The notes under the pieces: generated by a model
What the model was told of the DNA's origin: nothing
The model's database searches: none
The model's input: the letters and a program-made list of their open reading frames with translations, nothing else
Origin: Crocodylus rhombifer
Taxonomy: Eukaryota > Chordata > Crocodylia > Crocodylidae
Direction of reading: 5' to 3'
Assembly (NCBI GenBank): GCA_038503035.1
Contig: JAVSML010024021.1
Coordinates: 670,739-734,738 of the forward strand
DNA length: 64,000 nucleotides
In this document: positions 33,485 to 44,969 of the stretch, one piece after another
Numbering within the stretch: position 1 is the first letter of the stretch
Layout of the letters: each line of letters begins with the position of its first letter
Program-made: the position numbers and the translations under genes

Positions 33485-34165
33485 TATAGAATCTCTGAAT
33501 CACAGAGGCCCCATCCCCGGCCCACTCTCCCAGCCCTGGCGATGACTGCCCCGCATGCCCCAGCTCCTGGCTCTTTGAAAGAAAAAAGTGCACAGTCACT
33601 GGCTGCTGCCAGGCAGGGGGGGATCCCCACTGCTCCCCATGCCATGTGGGGTGCTCTGTCATAAGCCCTCTTACCCCCGCCTGCTCTCTCAGCCCCCGCA
33701 TGGCTGACCCACCTGGGGGGGCTGAGAGAGTGGGCAGGGGTCAAGGGGCTCATGGCAGAGATGCTACATGTGGCATGGGGCAGTGTGGGATAGTAGGGAT
33801 AACTCACCCCCAGCTTGCATCATCTAGCAAGTGGGGACTTTTTTTAAAGAGCCAGGATGTGGGGAGGGCAAGGCAGCTATGTGTAGGGGGAGCTGGGGGA
33901 GCAGGCAGGGTATGGGGCCTGCCAGGGGTCCCCCCATGGAGGTTCCTCCCCTCCCTTCCCCCACCCAGATCCCTGCTGCAGCAAGCAGGGATTGCCCAAA
34001 TCACTGAAGCTCTCTGAATCTTTTATGAATCAATTCAAAGAGCTTCAAATTGATTTGGACCTCTTAATTCATCCCCTGATTCAATTTGGATTCAGAGATT
34101 TGTCTACTGAATCGGGTTGAATCTCCTCTGAATTGAATCAGCACCCAAAGCTTTGCACAGCCCTA
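33485..34165. mobile_element. Long-palindrome hAT-like element (TTTGCACAGCCCTA end)
   Basis: The core (33560-33860) is an imperfect palindrome: a left arm with 'ctggctctttgaaag', 'gcaggggggatcccc' and 'ccccatgccatgtggg' is mirrored by a right arm with 'ccacatg..gcatgggg', 'gataactcacccccagct' and 'ctttttttaaagagcc'. The right terminus is GCTTTGCACAGCCCTA at 34165, preceded by 'gattcaatttgg' subterminal words. The left terminus is lost or strongly diverged. The palindrome produces mirrored spurious frames on both strands. Confidence 0.72.
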
Positions 34166-34169
34166 TGAA

Positions 34170-36360
34170 ACAGTGTGGTATATGTTTTTAGTTTCTCAGC
34201 CTGTGTGTCTGCTGGTTTCAGACACAGCAGACCTTAAATTAAACTTTATCATAAACAGGCTTTTAGAAATCAATTAACCTTTGCCATCTCCACAGACCAT
34301 TGTTCTAAAGCAATCTACTTTACCTACAAGCCATTTCCCAAAAACAAACCTCTAAATACCATTTTCTAGGCATCACCCTCAAGAGGAAAGGGGAGACACA
34401 CCAGAAGCCCACCAGAAGTGCCCTGGGTCATATAGGGAACAGGCATGTGGATTGGTGCTGCAGCAATCTGCACGGTATTTTTCTGTTGTTGTCCTTTTTG
34501 GGCCCAAAGGGGTGAGGGGGTGAACTTTTGCATTTAGGGCTTTGTTTAGTGGCCCAGAGGGGCAGGATATTTCATTAGAAATCTCTATTTTTACCAATTG
34601 GTGAAACTGACATGGCTAAAGGGGAGATGTGAAGGCTGTGCAGCAGAGTGCTGATCTGAAACTCTGCAGCAGTTGTCCCTAAAAAGTGTTGTAAATACCT
34701 GCTTCAAGACCTGGAATTCACTAGGGAAAAAACGTAGGGAACCTAAAGTACTGGCCTAGAGGTAATCTCTCAGCCAGTGGAACCAAAGACTCTAAGTTCA
34801 TAGACCTAGTAGAGACAGAACTAGGACTATTAGCTAGGTAAAGAGAGACCTTCCAGGCAGAAAGGCTGAGGCCCTGGAAGGGGACAGCACTGAACTATTT
34901 GACAGCATAGAAGTAAATAAGGAAAGGCAGAGGCACCTGGGTTTGAATCCATATTACCACCTCTTCTCTGGGATGAAGTAACCTCTCCAAGTTATTTAAC
35001 ACTAAGCATGGCTGGCGAGTGGGAAACAGTGGATTATAGGTCCAGTGGTGGACTGTATCCTAGAGACACATGCCAGTGGTACCCTATAACAGGAGACTAA
35101 TCTTTTTGGCAGATATTCCACTCCAATCTCCTTTTCCTGCATGATCTGCAGCTCCAATATCTGCTTCCTTCTTTGATTTGGTGCTTCATTTTCTGTTCCC
35201 TGGTCTATCTGCTTCTGTTCTGCCTATCCCTTCTCTGATCTGTTATGTGCCACACAGAGGCTGTGTGTGCCACTTGTGGCACCCATGCTACTGGTTGGCC
35301 ACCCTTGATTTAGTGCATGTAACCAGATGCATGGCTTAGGGCAGGAGCCCAGCTGCATTAATGAGTATTAGTAATGCATATTAGCCTGCCTGTTCAGGGG
35401 CATGAGGGCAGCTGACAGGGATGATTGCCTGGTCCTAGAGCAAGTTAAAAGCTCCCAGGGAGGGGAGCTGGGAGAGAGAGGGGAGGCTGCAGTGCTGAGG
35501 AGGCAGTAAAGAGCTGCAGTTGCCCTCCAGGTCTGAGGAAGGACTACAGATTTTGTTTTAACCATTTGTTTTTTGTGTGCTTGTTTGTTTTATTATGTTG
35601 TTTCCTGTAGGACCAAGTTTGCCCCAGGGATTATAAAACTGTTTGGCAAATGAAGTGACAAACCACTACAGTTCACAAAAGGTTAATAGGTCTGTTCATG
35701 GAGATGAAAGAGTAATGTTATCACCACATCCCACAGATGAAGGAAACGGGATCATATAATGATATAAATGTGAGGAAGTTTTGTTTTTCTTTTTTATAAC
35801 TGATTTAATCCAGTAATCATAATCAATATTTTTTCAATTACTTTAAGTTATATCTAGTAAACTATAGTTATGTGTATATCCAAATGATTATACTGTTAGT
35901 ACTATTCAGCCTATTTATTTACTACATGTAGGGAAGAAAAACCAAATACAAAAGTGCAAAATGCAGAAGGAATAAGGAGAATGATGTAAGTGATATAGTG
36001 AGTCTCCAAGTCAAAAGCAGCAAAACTGCATCAATTTTAAACCAGGGTGATGTTATGTAAAAATTACATTCATATCATTCTTGGCTAGTTTGACTATGGC
36101 AATTAGAATGCACTAGTTGCTTCCCTTTTGCAACATTCCTCTTTTGAAAGGGTTCCAGATGTATGTGTCCACACCTAATGCAATGCTACTCAAAAAGCAA
36201 AAGTAAATACAATATTGAACTTCACTAACATTATTGTAGGAATGATATGAGAGACAATAATATCACTCTAGTTGGCACTCTTTGGGTCTACAGCAATAGA
36301 GTATTATGCTAGATTAAGGATGGACATAATGATAGCTTTCAGACATTTAAACTGACATAG
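34170..36360. other. Non-coding stretch
   Basis: No gene recognised. A weak tRNA-SINE/MIR-like segment may lie near 34925-35010. The remainder is unclassified. Confidence 0.45.
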
Positions 36361-36364
36361 GAAA

Positions 36365-36655
36365 GAGGGAAACCTATTGTTCTCCTTCACTGCAGAAGGT
36401 GGACAAGTAACAAGTGTCTAGAAATGCAGCAAAGCAAATTTAGATTAAATCTCAGGAAATAAAATTCTTCACTGTAAGAACAGCAGAAAAAAAGAAAAAG
36501 ACCTCCTTGAGCAGTTAGGGAATCTTTTTTATTTGGGAGTTTTTAAGAAGAGGCTAGATATGCAACAGTCTGAATTTTTTGCAAATAGCTCGTCATACCT
36601 TTGTGCAAGGGGTTGGACTAGATGCCCGTGAAGTGACTGGCATGGGGTACAATGT
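36365..36655 (+). mobile_element. CR1 LINE 3' UTR fragment
   Basis: Contains 'cagcaaagcaaatttagattaaatctcaggaaa', 'ttcttcactgtaagaacagcag', 'tttttaagaagaggctagatatgcaac' and 'caaggggttggactagatg', a diverged CR1 3' UTR in plus orientation. Confidence 0.8.
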
Positions 36656-36719
36656 CAAACACATTGGCCTTTTCTCTTCTCTAAGCATCTACCTGCTTGA
36701 ACCAACCCTGGCTTGGCTC

Positions 36720-37371
36720 TGTAACAGTGGGGTAGCCCTGGGTCCTTATCAAACTGAGAACATGGCCTTTCAGGCCCTGTCACTACTTAGGTTTCTGTGG
36801 CCCTGGCTTGGGGAACTAGCATCCAGTTTGCTCCAATATCTCTTTTTAGGGTGAACAAATGTAACCTGAAGTTCCAAGCAGCAAAGCAGGCATGTCCTTT
36901 TGAATAAAGTAATCTGTTGGAACAAAGGCCACCCAGACAGCAGTTCTCTCTTCCCTCAAAAAGGTTAAACAGTCCATTTATCCCCAATCCAGTCCATCCA
37001 GCCCTGAACACTTCAAAGTTATTTAGCTGTTCCCTTTCCAATGTACCTAGCTCCAACTCTCTCAGCCAGGAGCTGACACCCTCTTCCTCCTGCCTGCTCT
37101 GACTGTTGTCATGCTGACCTCATTCAGGCCTCCTACACCCTCCTCAGTGTCACCAGTATCTTTGTTGATGTGTGGTCAAAAGTATTCCTTTTTCCTAGAG
37201 GTCCATCTTGTACCATCCTGCATTCTGGATTAACAGTCTGACTTCATCATCTCTTTAACCCATTCTCCCATATGGTTTTCTTCCTCAGGAGGAAATTGAG
37301 AGACACAATATTATCACAACATGAACACAGCTAACATAGAGAAATTACAAGAAATGCCATAGTCTGTCACA
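36720..37371. repeat. LTR-like element with TGTAACAG...CTGTCACA ends
   Basis: The ends are inverted repeats of the form TGTRACAG with canonical TG and CA termini, 652 bases apart. An AATAAAG occurs at about 36902 on the plus strand. Flanking bases (GGCTC and GTTGC) do not match, so either the duplication has decayed or the ends are not original. Orientation is unresolved. Confidence 0.55.
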
Positions 37372-37379
37372 GTTGCTAC

Positions 37380-38200
37380 CAGCTATGCTTTGTATGAATT
37401 TATGATTAAGTAATTGAATGATAAGGCCTGCACTGTTGTTTCTCTTTAGGTGATATATCATGAATAGAAATGTCTACTGTTCATGTATTGAGTACTGTGT
37501 GTATATGGGGAGATGATACAGACAGTATCTTGATTTTAACGGATTGTATATTTGTTTTATTTTTTAGTTGTTTTGTTTTAGTTTTTTCTTAGAAACAAAA
37601 CCAGGAACTTCATTTATGACACAAAATATAGCATAATTTTATTTTATTTTTAATTTCAAAATGAGGTGTTCCCTTTTTGCATAATTTAACACTTAATTTA
37701 AAAAATGTAGGTATGCACTGAAACTAAAATATAATTTCAAAACAAGAAGTTGAAGGTTTTGATCTTGAAAATGTCAAAACAACCACTGTTTTTCTCATTA
37801 TTATCAGGCAAAAGTATTCATAAAATTTTAACTGAATTTGTGCATAGTTCAGTCATTCACAAGTATTTTTTTTATAAATAGTATATTTTCCACAGCTACC
37901 CACTACCCAGCTCCAAATAAACAGGGTTTTTTTTCTCCTTACTATTAGCATTACTGGAGGGGGGGGGGACGGTTGTTATTTTTTGTCCCTCCCACCAGCC
38001 CTATAGCATCTTAAATTCAGTCAAACTGAGGAACGTACCTCTTTTTTTCATGTTGAATATTTCACAAGGAGGTGTGACACCAAGGCACTGTGATCAACAC
38101 TAACTTTGTGTAGATGTCTAGCCAGACGTTAAAAAGATAATTTATATCTATAGAACCATACAGCCAGATTTCTGAAGAGCTCAGAACATGCACTCAAGGT
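37380..38200. other. AT-rich non-coding stretch
   Basis: No gene or repeat recognised, apart from short homopolymer runs near 37925 and 37965. Confidence 0.5.
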
Positions 38201-38204
38201 CAGA

Positions 38205-39640
38205 TTGAGTCTCATGAAACCTTCCTAACCAGAACAGCCACCTCCCTGCTGGGCCCCGCTTGGGCCCCAGGGGAGGCACACCTGGGCCAAAGGTTAGCAT
38301 GGAACTAGTTAGGGGGCTTCTGGAGGGGCTGGATGTGTTTAAGTCAGCTGGCCCGGATGATCTCCACCCTAGAGTCCTAAAGGAATTGGCCGAGGTCATT
38401 GCAGGACCCCGGCATGGATCTATGAGCACTCATGGTGCTCTGGTGTGGTCCTAGAGGACTGGAAGAGGGTCAACGTGGTTCCCTCCAAAGGGAAGGAAGG
38501 AGAGAATCTAGGAAACTATAGGCCAGTTAGTCTTACCTCGATCCTAGGCAAGCTGTTTGAGAAAATTATGCTGGCACACATCCAGGAGGGGCCAGCAGGG
38601 AACTGCATGCTTAGGGGCAACCAACATGGGTTCATCAGTGGCAGGTCCTGTCAGACCAACCTGGTGGCCTTCTATGATCAGATCACCAGATGCAGGGGAA
38701 GCAGTGGACATTGTCTTCCTGGACTTCTGGAAGGCATTCGACACTGTCTCTCACCCCATTCTCATTAAGAAACTGGGGGACTGTGGTGTCGACACCCACA
38801 CAGTCAATTGGGTCACCAACTGGCTGGAGGGCCGCACCCAGAGGGTGGTAGTGGATGGGTCCTTCTCAACCTGGAAGGACGTGGGCAGTGGGGTTCTGCA
38901 GGGCTTGGTCCTCGGGCCCGCACTGTTCAACATCTTCATCAGTGATTTGGATGAGGGGGTTAAAAGCGACCTGTTCAAATTTGCTGACACTAAGATGTGG
39001 GGGGATGTGGGCACACTAGAGGGAAGCATCAGGCTTCAATCAGACCTAGACAGGCTACAAGGGTGGGCGGATGTGAATAGGATGGGATTCAACACAGACA
39101 ACTGCAAGGTGATGCACCTGGGGAGGAACAACCGGCACCATACCTACAGGTTGGGGAACTCCCCTCTTGTCAGCATGGAGGCAGAAAAGGATCTTGGAGT
39201 CATCATTGACTCCAAGATGAACATGGGCCGGCAGTGTGGGGAGGCAGTCAGGAAGGCTAACCATACCTTGTCTTGCATCCACAGATGCATCGCAAGCAGG
39301 TCCAAAGAGGTGATCCTCCCCCTGTATGCGACACTGGTCAGGTCGCAACTGGAGTACTGCGTCCAGTTCTGGGCGCTGCATTTCAAGAGGGATGTGGACA
39401 GCATTGAGAGGGTCCAGAGGAGGGCCACTTGCATGATCAGGGGACAGCAGGGCAGGCCCTATGAGGAGAGGCTACGGGACCTGAACCTGTTCAGCCTCCA
39501 AAAGAGAAGGCTGAGGGGGGATCTAGTGGCCTGTTATAAATTAGTCAGGGGGGATCAGTGGGCATTGGGGGGAGTCACTGTTCCCCCGTGCACTGCCAGG
39601 AGTGACCAGGAATAATGGTCACAAGCTCATGGTGTAACAA
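38205..39640 (+). mobile_element. CR1 LINE reverse transcriptase, nearly open copy without 3' UTR
   Basis: Three overlapping open blocks encode the CR1 RT: 38260-38454 (SAGPDDLHPRVLKELAEVI), 38445-38690 (VVPSKGKEGENLGNYRPVSL, then GFISGRSCQTNL), and 38670-39615 ([85 protein letters not shown]). Frameshifts near 38440 and 38690 separate them. The catalytic FADD motif lacks one aspartate: bases 38980-38991 read F-A-D-T, a clean in-frame codon loss. This disables the polymerase although about 300 following codons stay open. The copy stops near 39640 without the usual 3' UTR. Confidence 0.95.
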
Positions 39641-39950
39641 AACGCTAAAGCCATTTGCATTAGACATGAAGATGATTCTGGGATGATCATTTCCAAGACC
39701 TTGGAAGTTTTTACAGGTCTTAGTTGCTTTGTTCACACCCTTCAAACTAAATGGCTTCTAGAGGACTAGCAAGGCATAATTTGGGAAGTATTTTCTTATT
39801 ACCTGTTGTGTTTTGTTGTCAGAGAAGAAATGGCTATTTTTATTCTTGGGATTGATTTTTAGATTGCAGTTTCAATTGTTAGAGTGCCTAGAGCCTTTAG
39901 GTAAATATCTATATCTATATTCTCAATCGATTGATAGATCATTATAAAGC

Positions 39951-40022
39951 AAAACTGTATGCAGAAGAACTAGAAGCAGCTTGATTTGAGATGTTATTCT
40001 ATTGTGAAGATATCTCTTACAA
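39951..40022 (+). repeat. Short direct repeat, copy 1
   Basis: 'gaactagaagcagcttgatttgagat' and 'tattgtgaagatatctc' recur, slightly changed, at 40722-40795, 770 bases downstream in the same orientation. Confidence 0.65.
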
Positions 40023-40721
40023 GTAACTTACATATACTAAATAAACCTTCCTATAGACTATAGTTTAAGGTTTAATTTAAAATAGGTGACTGTTTAATTG
40101 CACAGTGCTTTCTGGTGTACTAATGTAAAATTACAAATGAAACTAGTATAATATCTGTGTGCTACAATCTGATTTATAGTATCATTGGCAGCTAAGATTT
40201 TATTGAAAATGAAATATACCAATGTTTTTTTCAATAGTTAATTTTACAAGACATATTTTTAAAAATGTAAAAATGTTTTCAAAACATCACATATTATTCT
40301 TATACATTTTGGGGAAGTTTTGAAGTACAGCAAAAATTATATCTGATAAGCTCAGTCTTCTGAATTTAGGTGAAATATTAGAAGAGAAGGCATGCACAGA
40401 GGACCTGAAACTGCCACATAATGGTACTGTGATGTTCTGTCACTAAAATTGTGTATCAAAGCTAACTGAACTGGAATTTTGGAGCTTATTTTTTTATAAG
40501 TTATAAAAGGGATGGAGGTGCAATCATACTGATCTTATAGTAAAAATTTCAGTGGTTTCCCTTTTATAATACAATAATCAGGATCTCGATTTTTGGTATT
40601 AAAAAGAATGATTTTCAACAGGTGATGAATACTTGCAGAACTTTATAGCTTTTACTGACTTTAATTGGAGTGTGGGAAAACATATGTGTATTTTGTGTGC
40701 ATGTATGTTTTAATTATAAAA

Positions 40722-40795
40722 TAAAACAGTACAGGAAAGAGCTAGAAGCTGCTTGATTTGAGATCTTCCTGTATTGTGAAGATCTCCTTTAATTG
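40722..40795 (+). repeat. Short direct repeat, copy 2
   Basis: Counterpart of 39951-40022: 'gagctagaagctgcttgatttgagat' and 'tattgtgaagatctcc'. Each copy follows an 'aaaac.gta..agaa' stretch. Confidence 0.65.
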
Positions 40796-42469
40796 TTAGA
40801 CTATAGTAGAATACATGTTCTCTGGTTATCACTGCAGCATATCACTTAAAGAACTAAACAGAAGTAACTTTATTGTGTGCCTTGAAAAAATCTCTCTCAT
40901 AAATCTCAAGAATGTTTAAGAGTCCCACAGCATTCTCTGATTGCATGTTTAACCATTAAACTTAATTTTAATACTTATTTTTAAAATGATTATAAAATTT
41001 AAAATTTCTGGCAATATTTAGTTAACTCAGCATGGAAATCATGGATATTAACTGTTTCCATCACTAATAATTTCACAGTAAGGTATAAAATGATCAATAA
41101 GGTCTCTAGATTTTGTTGTCATAGGCAACTCATTGCCACAAACAGTAATAGGTGGTCTACTCAGGTGGTATACTCAGGTAGAGGTAGTCTACCTAGGTGG
41201 TCAAAAAAGTTACCCAGGCAAGTAGCGCATGTAAAGCTTCTATGCAAACATATCCAAATCAAAAGTGAAAACCTTCAAAGAAGTAAGGTCAGCTATAGGA
41301 ATGCACATAATCAAAAGATCCACATTCTGAAATAAAAAAGTATTGTCTTAAAATTGACCTTTGGATTAAACTATTACATTTTCCTATTGCCTTGAGCTGA
41401 AATACAATTTTGGTTTCATCACTGAAATTAATTTTCTAACCCTAGAGGGGACTGAAATATTGATGAAAATGTGAATTCCCAGCAGCCATCTTGGATCCCA
41501 ATATGGTGGCTACATGCAGTATTTATCAGAAAAGCCATGTTGCTAATCTGGAAACACACTGCTGCTAATTATGGCAATGAACTGCCTACTGGGTGACACA
41601 CTTACACTTGTTTTTTACTCTACTATCAGTGACTCTCTGTAAAAAGAAACAAATTGTTACAGCTTTTTATTTTTAATAAATTAATGCAACGTTTATTATT
41701 TTATTTCTTTATCCAAATACACTGAAAATAAACATGGTTGCCAAATGCTTGTATCTACTTGTAAAGTAATGGTCAGAATGGAACCAAGAGAACAACATGG
41801 GAGTTTTATCCCTTAAAGAAGGATTATTTTTCATGGTTATATAATTGTTTTACAATTCTGTTTTATTTCAGAGTTGTATAGAACAATTCAGGTACTTGCC
41901 ATCTTATAGGCCATTAATTCTATATTTTAGAATATTAGCTACTTACAAATATAAGCCTATAACATTCTTCCTTAAATTGTATAATTTTCAATTATCTACC
42001 AAGAGATATTTTCCTAAAGGCTTCCTTGTGTTCCTTTTCATCAATATACCTTATCCTTTTCATTTTGATAACCCTCATTTTATTCATCAGAAGTAGTAAT
42101 GTTTTCATACTGATCAGAGGTAGCTTTATAAAAATAGGCAAAATGGGTAGGGTGCAATGGCTGGAGAGTCTCATTACTGCATTTCAGTATTGATTGCATG
42201 ATAACACAATAAAGATTGCAGTTGCTGCTGTGACTGTGTCTGCTGTTAACAACACAGAATTGTTGCCACAAGGTATTTAATCAAAACCATGTTCACAGTC
42301 ACATCTAAATATATTCCATTTCCTCAATCATTTTATGTCAGTGTGTTCAGTCAAAGCACTCTCCCCGTCAAATGAATTTGTCTAATGGGCACAATTAAGG
42401 GGTAAAACACAATTAAGGGGTAAAGAACTTTTTCTTAGTAGCTGAAAGTGTCAGAAATCTACTGGACTC

Positions 42470-43165
42470 TTATGGTACATCCAGATGAGCATAGATGGGT
42501 GGTACATAGTACCACAGACCCATGTGTGGTGCCACACACTGTACATGCAGACATTCCCTGCACTGCTATTTTGCAGTGCAGGCAGCAGGAGGGCGGGGGT
42601 TTAACTCTGGGATATCCTAGGGTCAAAAAAAAAAAAAATGCCAGAAAAAACCAGGGTGGAACACATGGTAGTAGTGCATGGTGCCCGAAACTGAAGCCTG
42701 GCTGGCCGGAGCTATGCTTTGTCTGCCAGCTAGGCTTCATGCTGTTCCTGGAGCACTATGGCTGCAGCTTCTAGAGGCCCCCAGAACCCCAAGTAAGGCT
42801 GCTGGGGCCTGTACAGTTTCTGGACCCAGCCTCCCCTAGCCCACCCGCGGTAACATGCCATGTGACAGAGCGCACAAGGCATAGGCATTCCCCAGGGACA
42901 AGGAACAGCAGTACAAGGTATACTGCTAGTACTTGGCCCTGGCAAAACATGTTTATGCTGCTGCTAATTGTGCCAGGGCATGCCCCTGCACATGCAATCT
43001 AGCACATGACAAATTGGCCCAGATGGGGTAAGGAAGGCTGGGGCCCTCCCAGGGCAGCAGTTATGCCATGCTGACTGCTTAGAGCCTGGCTGGCAGCCAG
43101 AGTGTGTTTCTGGCTGGCCAGGTTCCACTTCTGGTGGTGCATGCAGTTTCTGCAAGTGTCATGTC
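42470..43165. repeat. GC-rich unclassified repeat
   Basis: An island of GC-rich sequence inside AT-rich DNA, with a 14-base A run at about 42628 and partial inverted repeats around 'gcctggctggcc'. Composition matches the GC-rich cores of the small DNA elements elsewhere, but its ends are not defined. Confidence 0.4.
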
Positions 43166-43169
43166 CTTC

Positions 43170-43977
43170 TTTTAGTGGTAGGGATTTTTGACACTTGGAT
43201 CTCATGGTGTAAGAAGAAACATATTTCAGTTTCAAAAAAGATGACACTTGTAGCAGAGAGGAATATGATTGTGGGGGCAGGCAATGATATGTCTGTTCCC
43301 TGCCTCTGCCTCTCACTCCTAAGCCACAGCATCCCCCCCTCAGCCCTGCTGCTGCCTCTCACTCCAGACCCACAGTAGCCTACCCCCCAGACCATGCTGG
43401 TGTCCCTCACTCCCATCCCGGAGCCCCCTGACCCTGCCTGTGCCCCACACTTCTGACCCACAGTCCCCCACTCTTCTTGGTGCTCCTCACTCCCAAGCCA
43501 CAACCCACCCAAGCCTGCCGGTGCATGTCACTCCCAACCTGCAGCCCTCTACACCCCAGCCCTGCAAGCAAGGACACTGGGCCCAGTGTTGCTGGGCTGG
43601 CCACACAGCATCCTGCTGTCCCTGAAGGGTGCCCCTGCCCCCCATAACCTCTCCCCACTGGAGGGGCAGGCATGTGCCACACACCTCCCCTGGCCCTCCA
43701 ACCCCCACCCCCCCACAGACTTTCCTTCCTGCAGCTGCTACATCCATGGACAGATGTACATGATGCCTCTGACTCCAATCGCCCTGCCCTGCTACCCCCA
43801 GCCCCAAACAGCTCCTTGCTGAGGCAAGCTAGGAAGTGCCAGGAAAAATGTCAGTGCTGAACTGAGGAAGAGCAAAATCCTGGAGTTTTGCTGATATTTT
43901 TAAAAACTGCCTGGACAGAGATTGTAGAGTCCAAAAAGAGGACATGTCTGGGAAAACCCAGACGTATAGTGGCCCTA
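43170..43977. mobile_element. TAGGGTTACCATA-family DNA element, long copy
   Basis: The right side reads 'aaaaagaggacatgtctgggaaaacccagacgtatagtggccct', matching the right part of the copy at 62090-62605. The left side has 'ttgacacttg', 'gaggaatatgattgtgggggcag'. The core is a degenerate tandem repeat of about 45 bp built on 'cctcactcc.gacccacagccccc'. The frames on both strands are by-products of this repeat. Confidence 0.7.
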
Positions 43978-43984
43978 TGCAAAT

Positions 43985-44100
43985 TAGCAGTGCAGCAAAT
44001 GGGTGTCCTTGCATCTTGTGCAGTTTGCAGCATCTCAAATGGGTTTGAGGCACTGCAAACTTCACATGTGTGCTTGTCAGGATGTGCCCTTAATGTCTAC
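43985..44100 (+). repeat. Fragment of the 3200-3530 repeat family
   Basis: 'gtgcagtttgcagcatctcaaatgggtttgaggcactgcaaac' mirrors the 'atcttgca..gtgtcttgaaggggtttgagatgctgcaagag' part of 3465-3510 and ends in a GTGTGCTTGTCAGGATGTGCCC-like edge. It abuts the previous element. Confidence 0.5.
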
Positions 44101-44864
44101 TGTGAATTATGACCACCAATTAAGGCAAGTCTGGGGCTTTTTTCCTAGTCTTGTTTTTACTTTTGTCTTTCCTATGTTTTCTCACAGAATTCTGTCAATT
44201 TCAATTTATTTTAATTTGAAGCAATTAATTTTGATGCATTTTATTTCTTTTTCCTACCAAGGAGGAAAAACAAATGTTTGGATGTTTTGCTTTCTCTAAC
44301 ATAAACTGAGCACAACATACTACATTTACCCGCAGACAATGTGTCACCAAATATAATATGAAGCTTGTTTGTGAAAGGCAGAAATATGAAAAAAATAATT
44401 CTACAGTTATGTCTACATAGAGCAGGGACACAATTTAGTCTTCAGCTGACTCACTGTCCTTTTTCTGCATAACTAAAGGCGAATCCCTACTTGCATCCTG
44501 TATCCATGGATGAACCTCTGATTTTGAAAAGAGTTCAAGAGTTGTGTTAAAGAGTCTGAGCTAAAGAGGCTGTAAAAGGTAGCAGGAGCAGCTAGAAGGC
44601 AAAATTATCCTCAGAAAGGTCAGCTTGATTAGTGGGACCTTAAGACGATTAAAAGGGAAAGATGTTTGTTAATATCTCTGAAGCAAAGAACAATGGGCCG
44701 TTACCTCAACTGAATCTCTCAGTTACCTCAGCAGTAATACTACAGCTGCTGCACTGTAGTGCAGGAGTCAAACCAGAGTGATTCCAATCCTACTCAAAAT
44801 ATCAGCTTACCTGCTTAATACAGAAGGATGTTTGTACCCAAAAACTTGCAAAGAAGAATTTTTC

Positions 44865-44965
44865 AAACCATTTAAATTGGTCTAATAAAATATGTCAGAT
44901 TTACCCAAACAACTTTGTCTGCCTATGCCCTTAGAGATCAACATGGCTACAACCAACGCCCCTAC
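44865..44965 (-). repeat. Fragment of the 'tgtagccatgttggtc' repeat
   Basis: On the minus strand, 'ggcgttggttgtagccatgttgatct' is followed by a diverged continuation ending near a 'ttttattagaccaattt' segment that matches the 24280-24330 head. Confidence 0.6.
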
Positions 44966-44969
44966 TTAA

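Larger units (their letters stand above)
39640..42440. other. AT-rich non-coding stretch with minor repeats
   Basis: No gene recognised. It contains a pair of short direct repeats (39951-40022 and 40722-40795) and a small 'ggtggt.tactcaggt' tandem at 41150-41200. Confidence 0.55.

Noticed and set aside
33646..34017. 123-codon frame and its mirrored frames
   Set aside because: Lies in the palindromic core of a hAT-like element; opposite frames mirror each other.
43159..43860. Several overlapping open frames on both strands
   Set aside because: Explained by the GC-rich tandem core of a DNA element; frames are not shared with the other copies.
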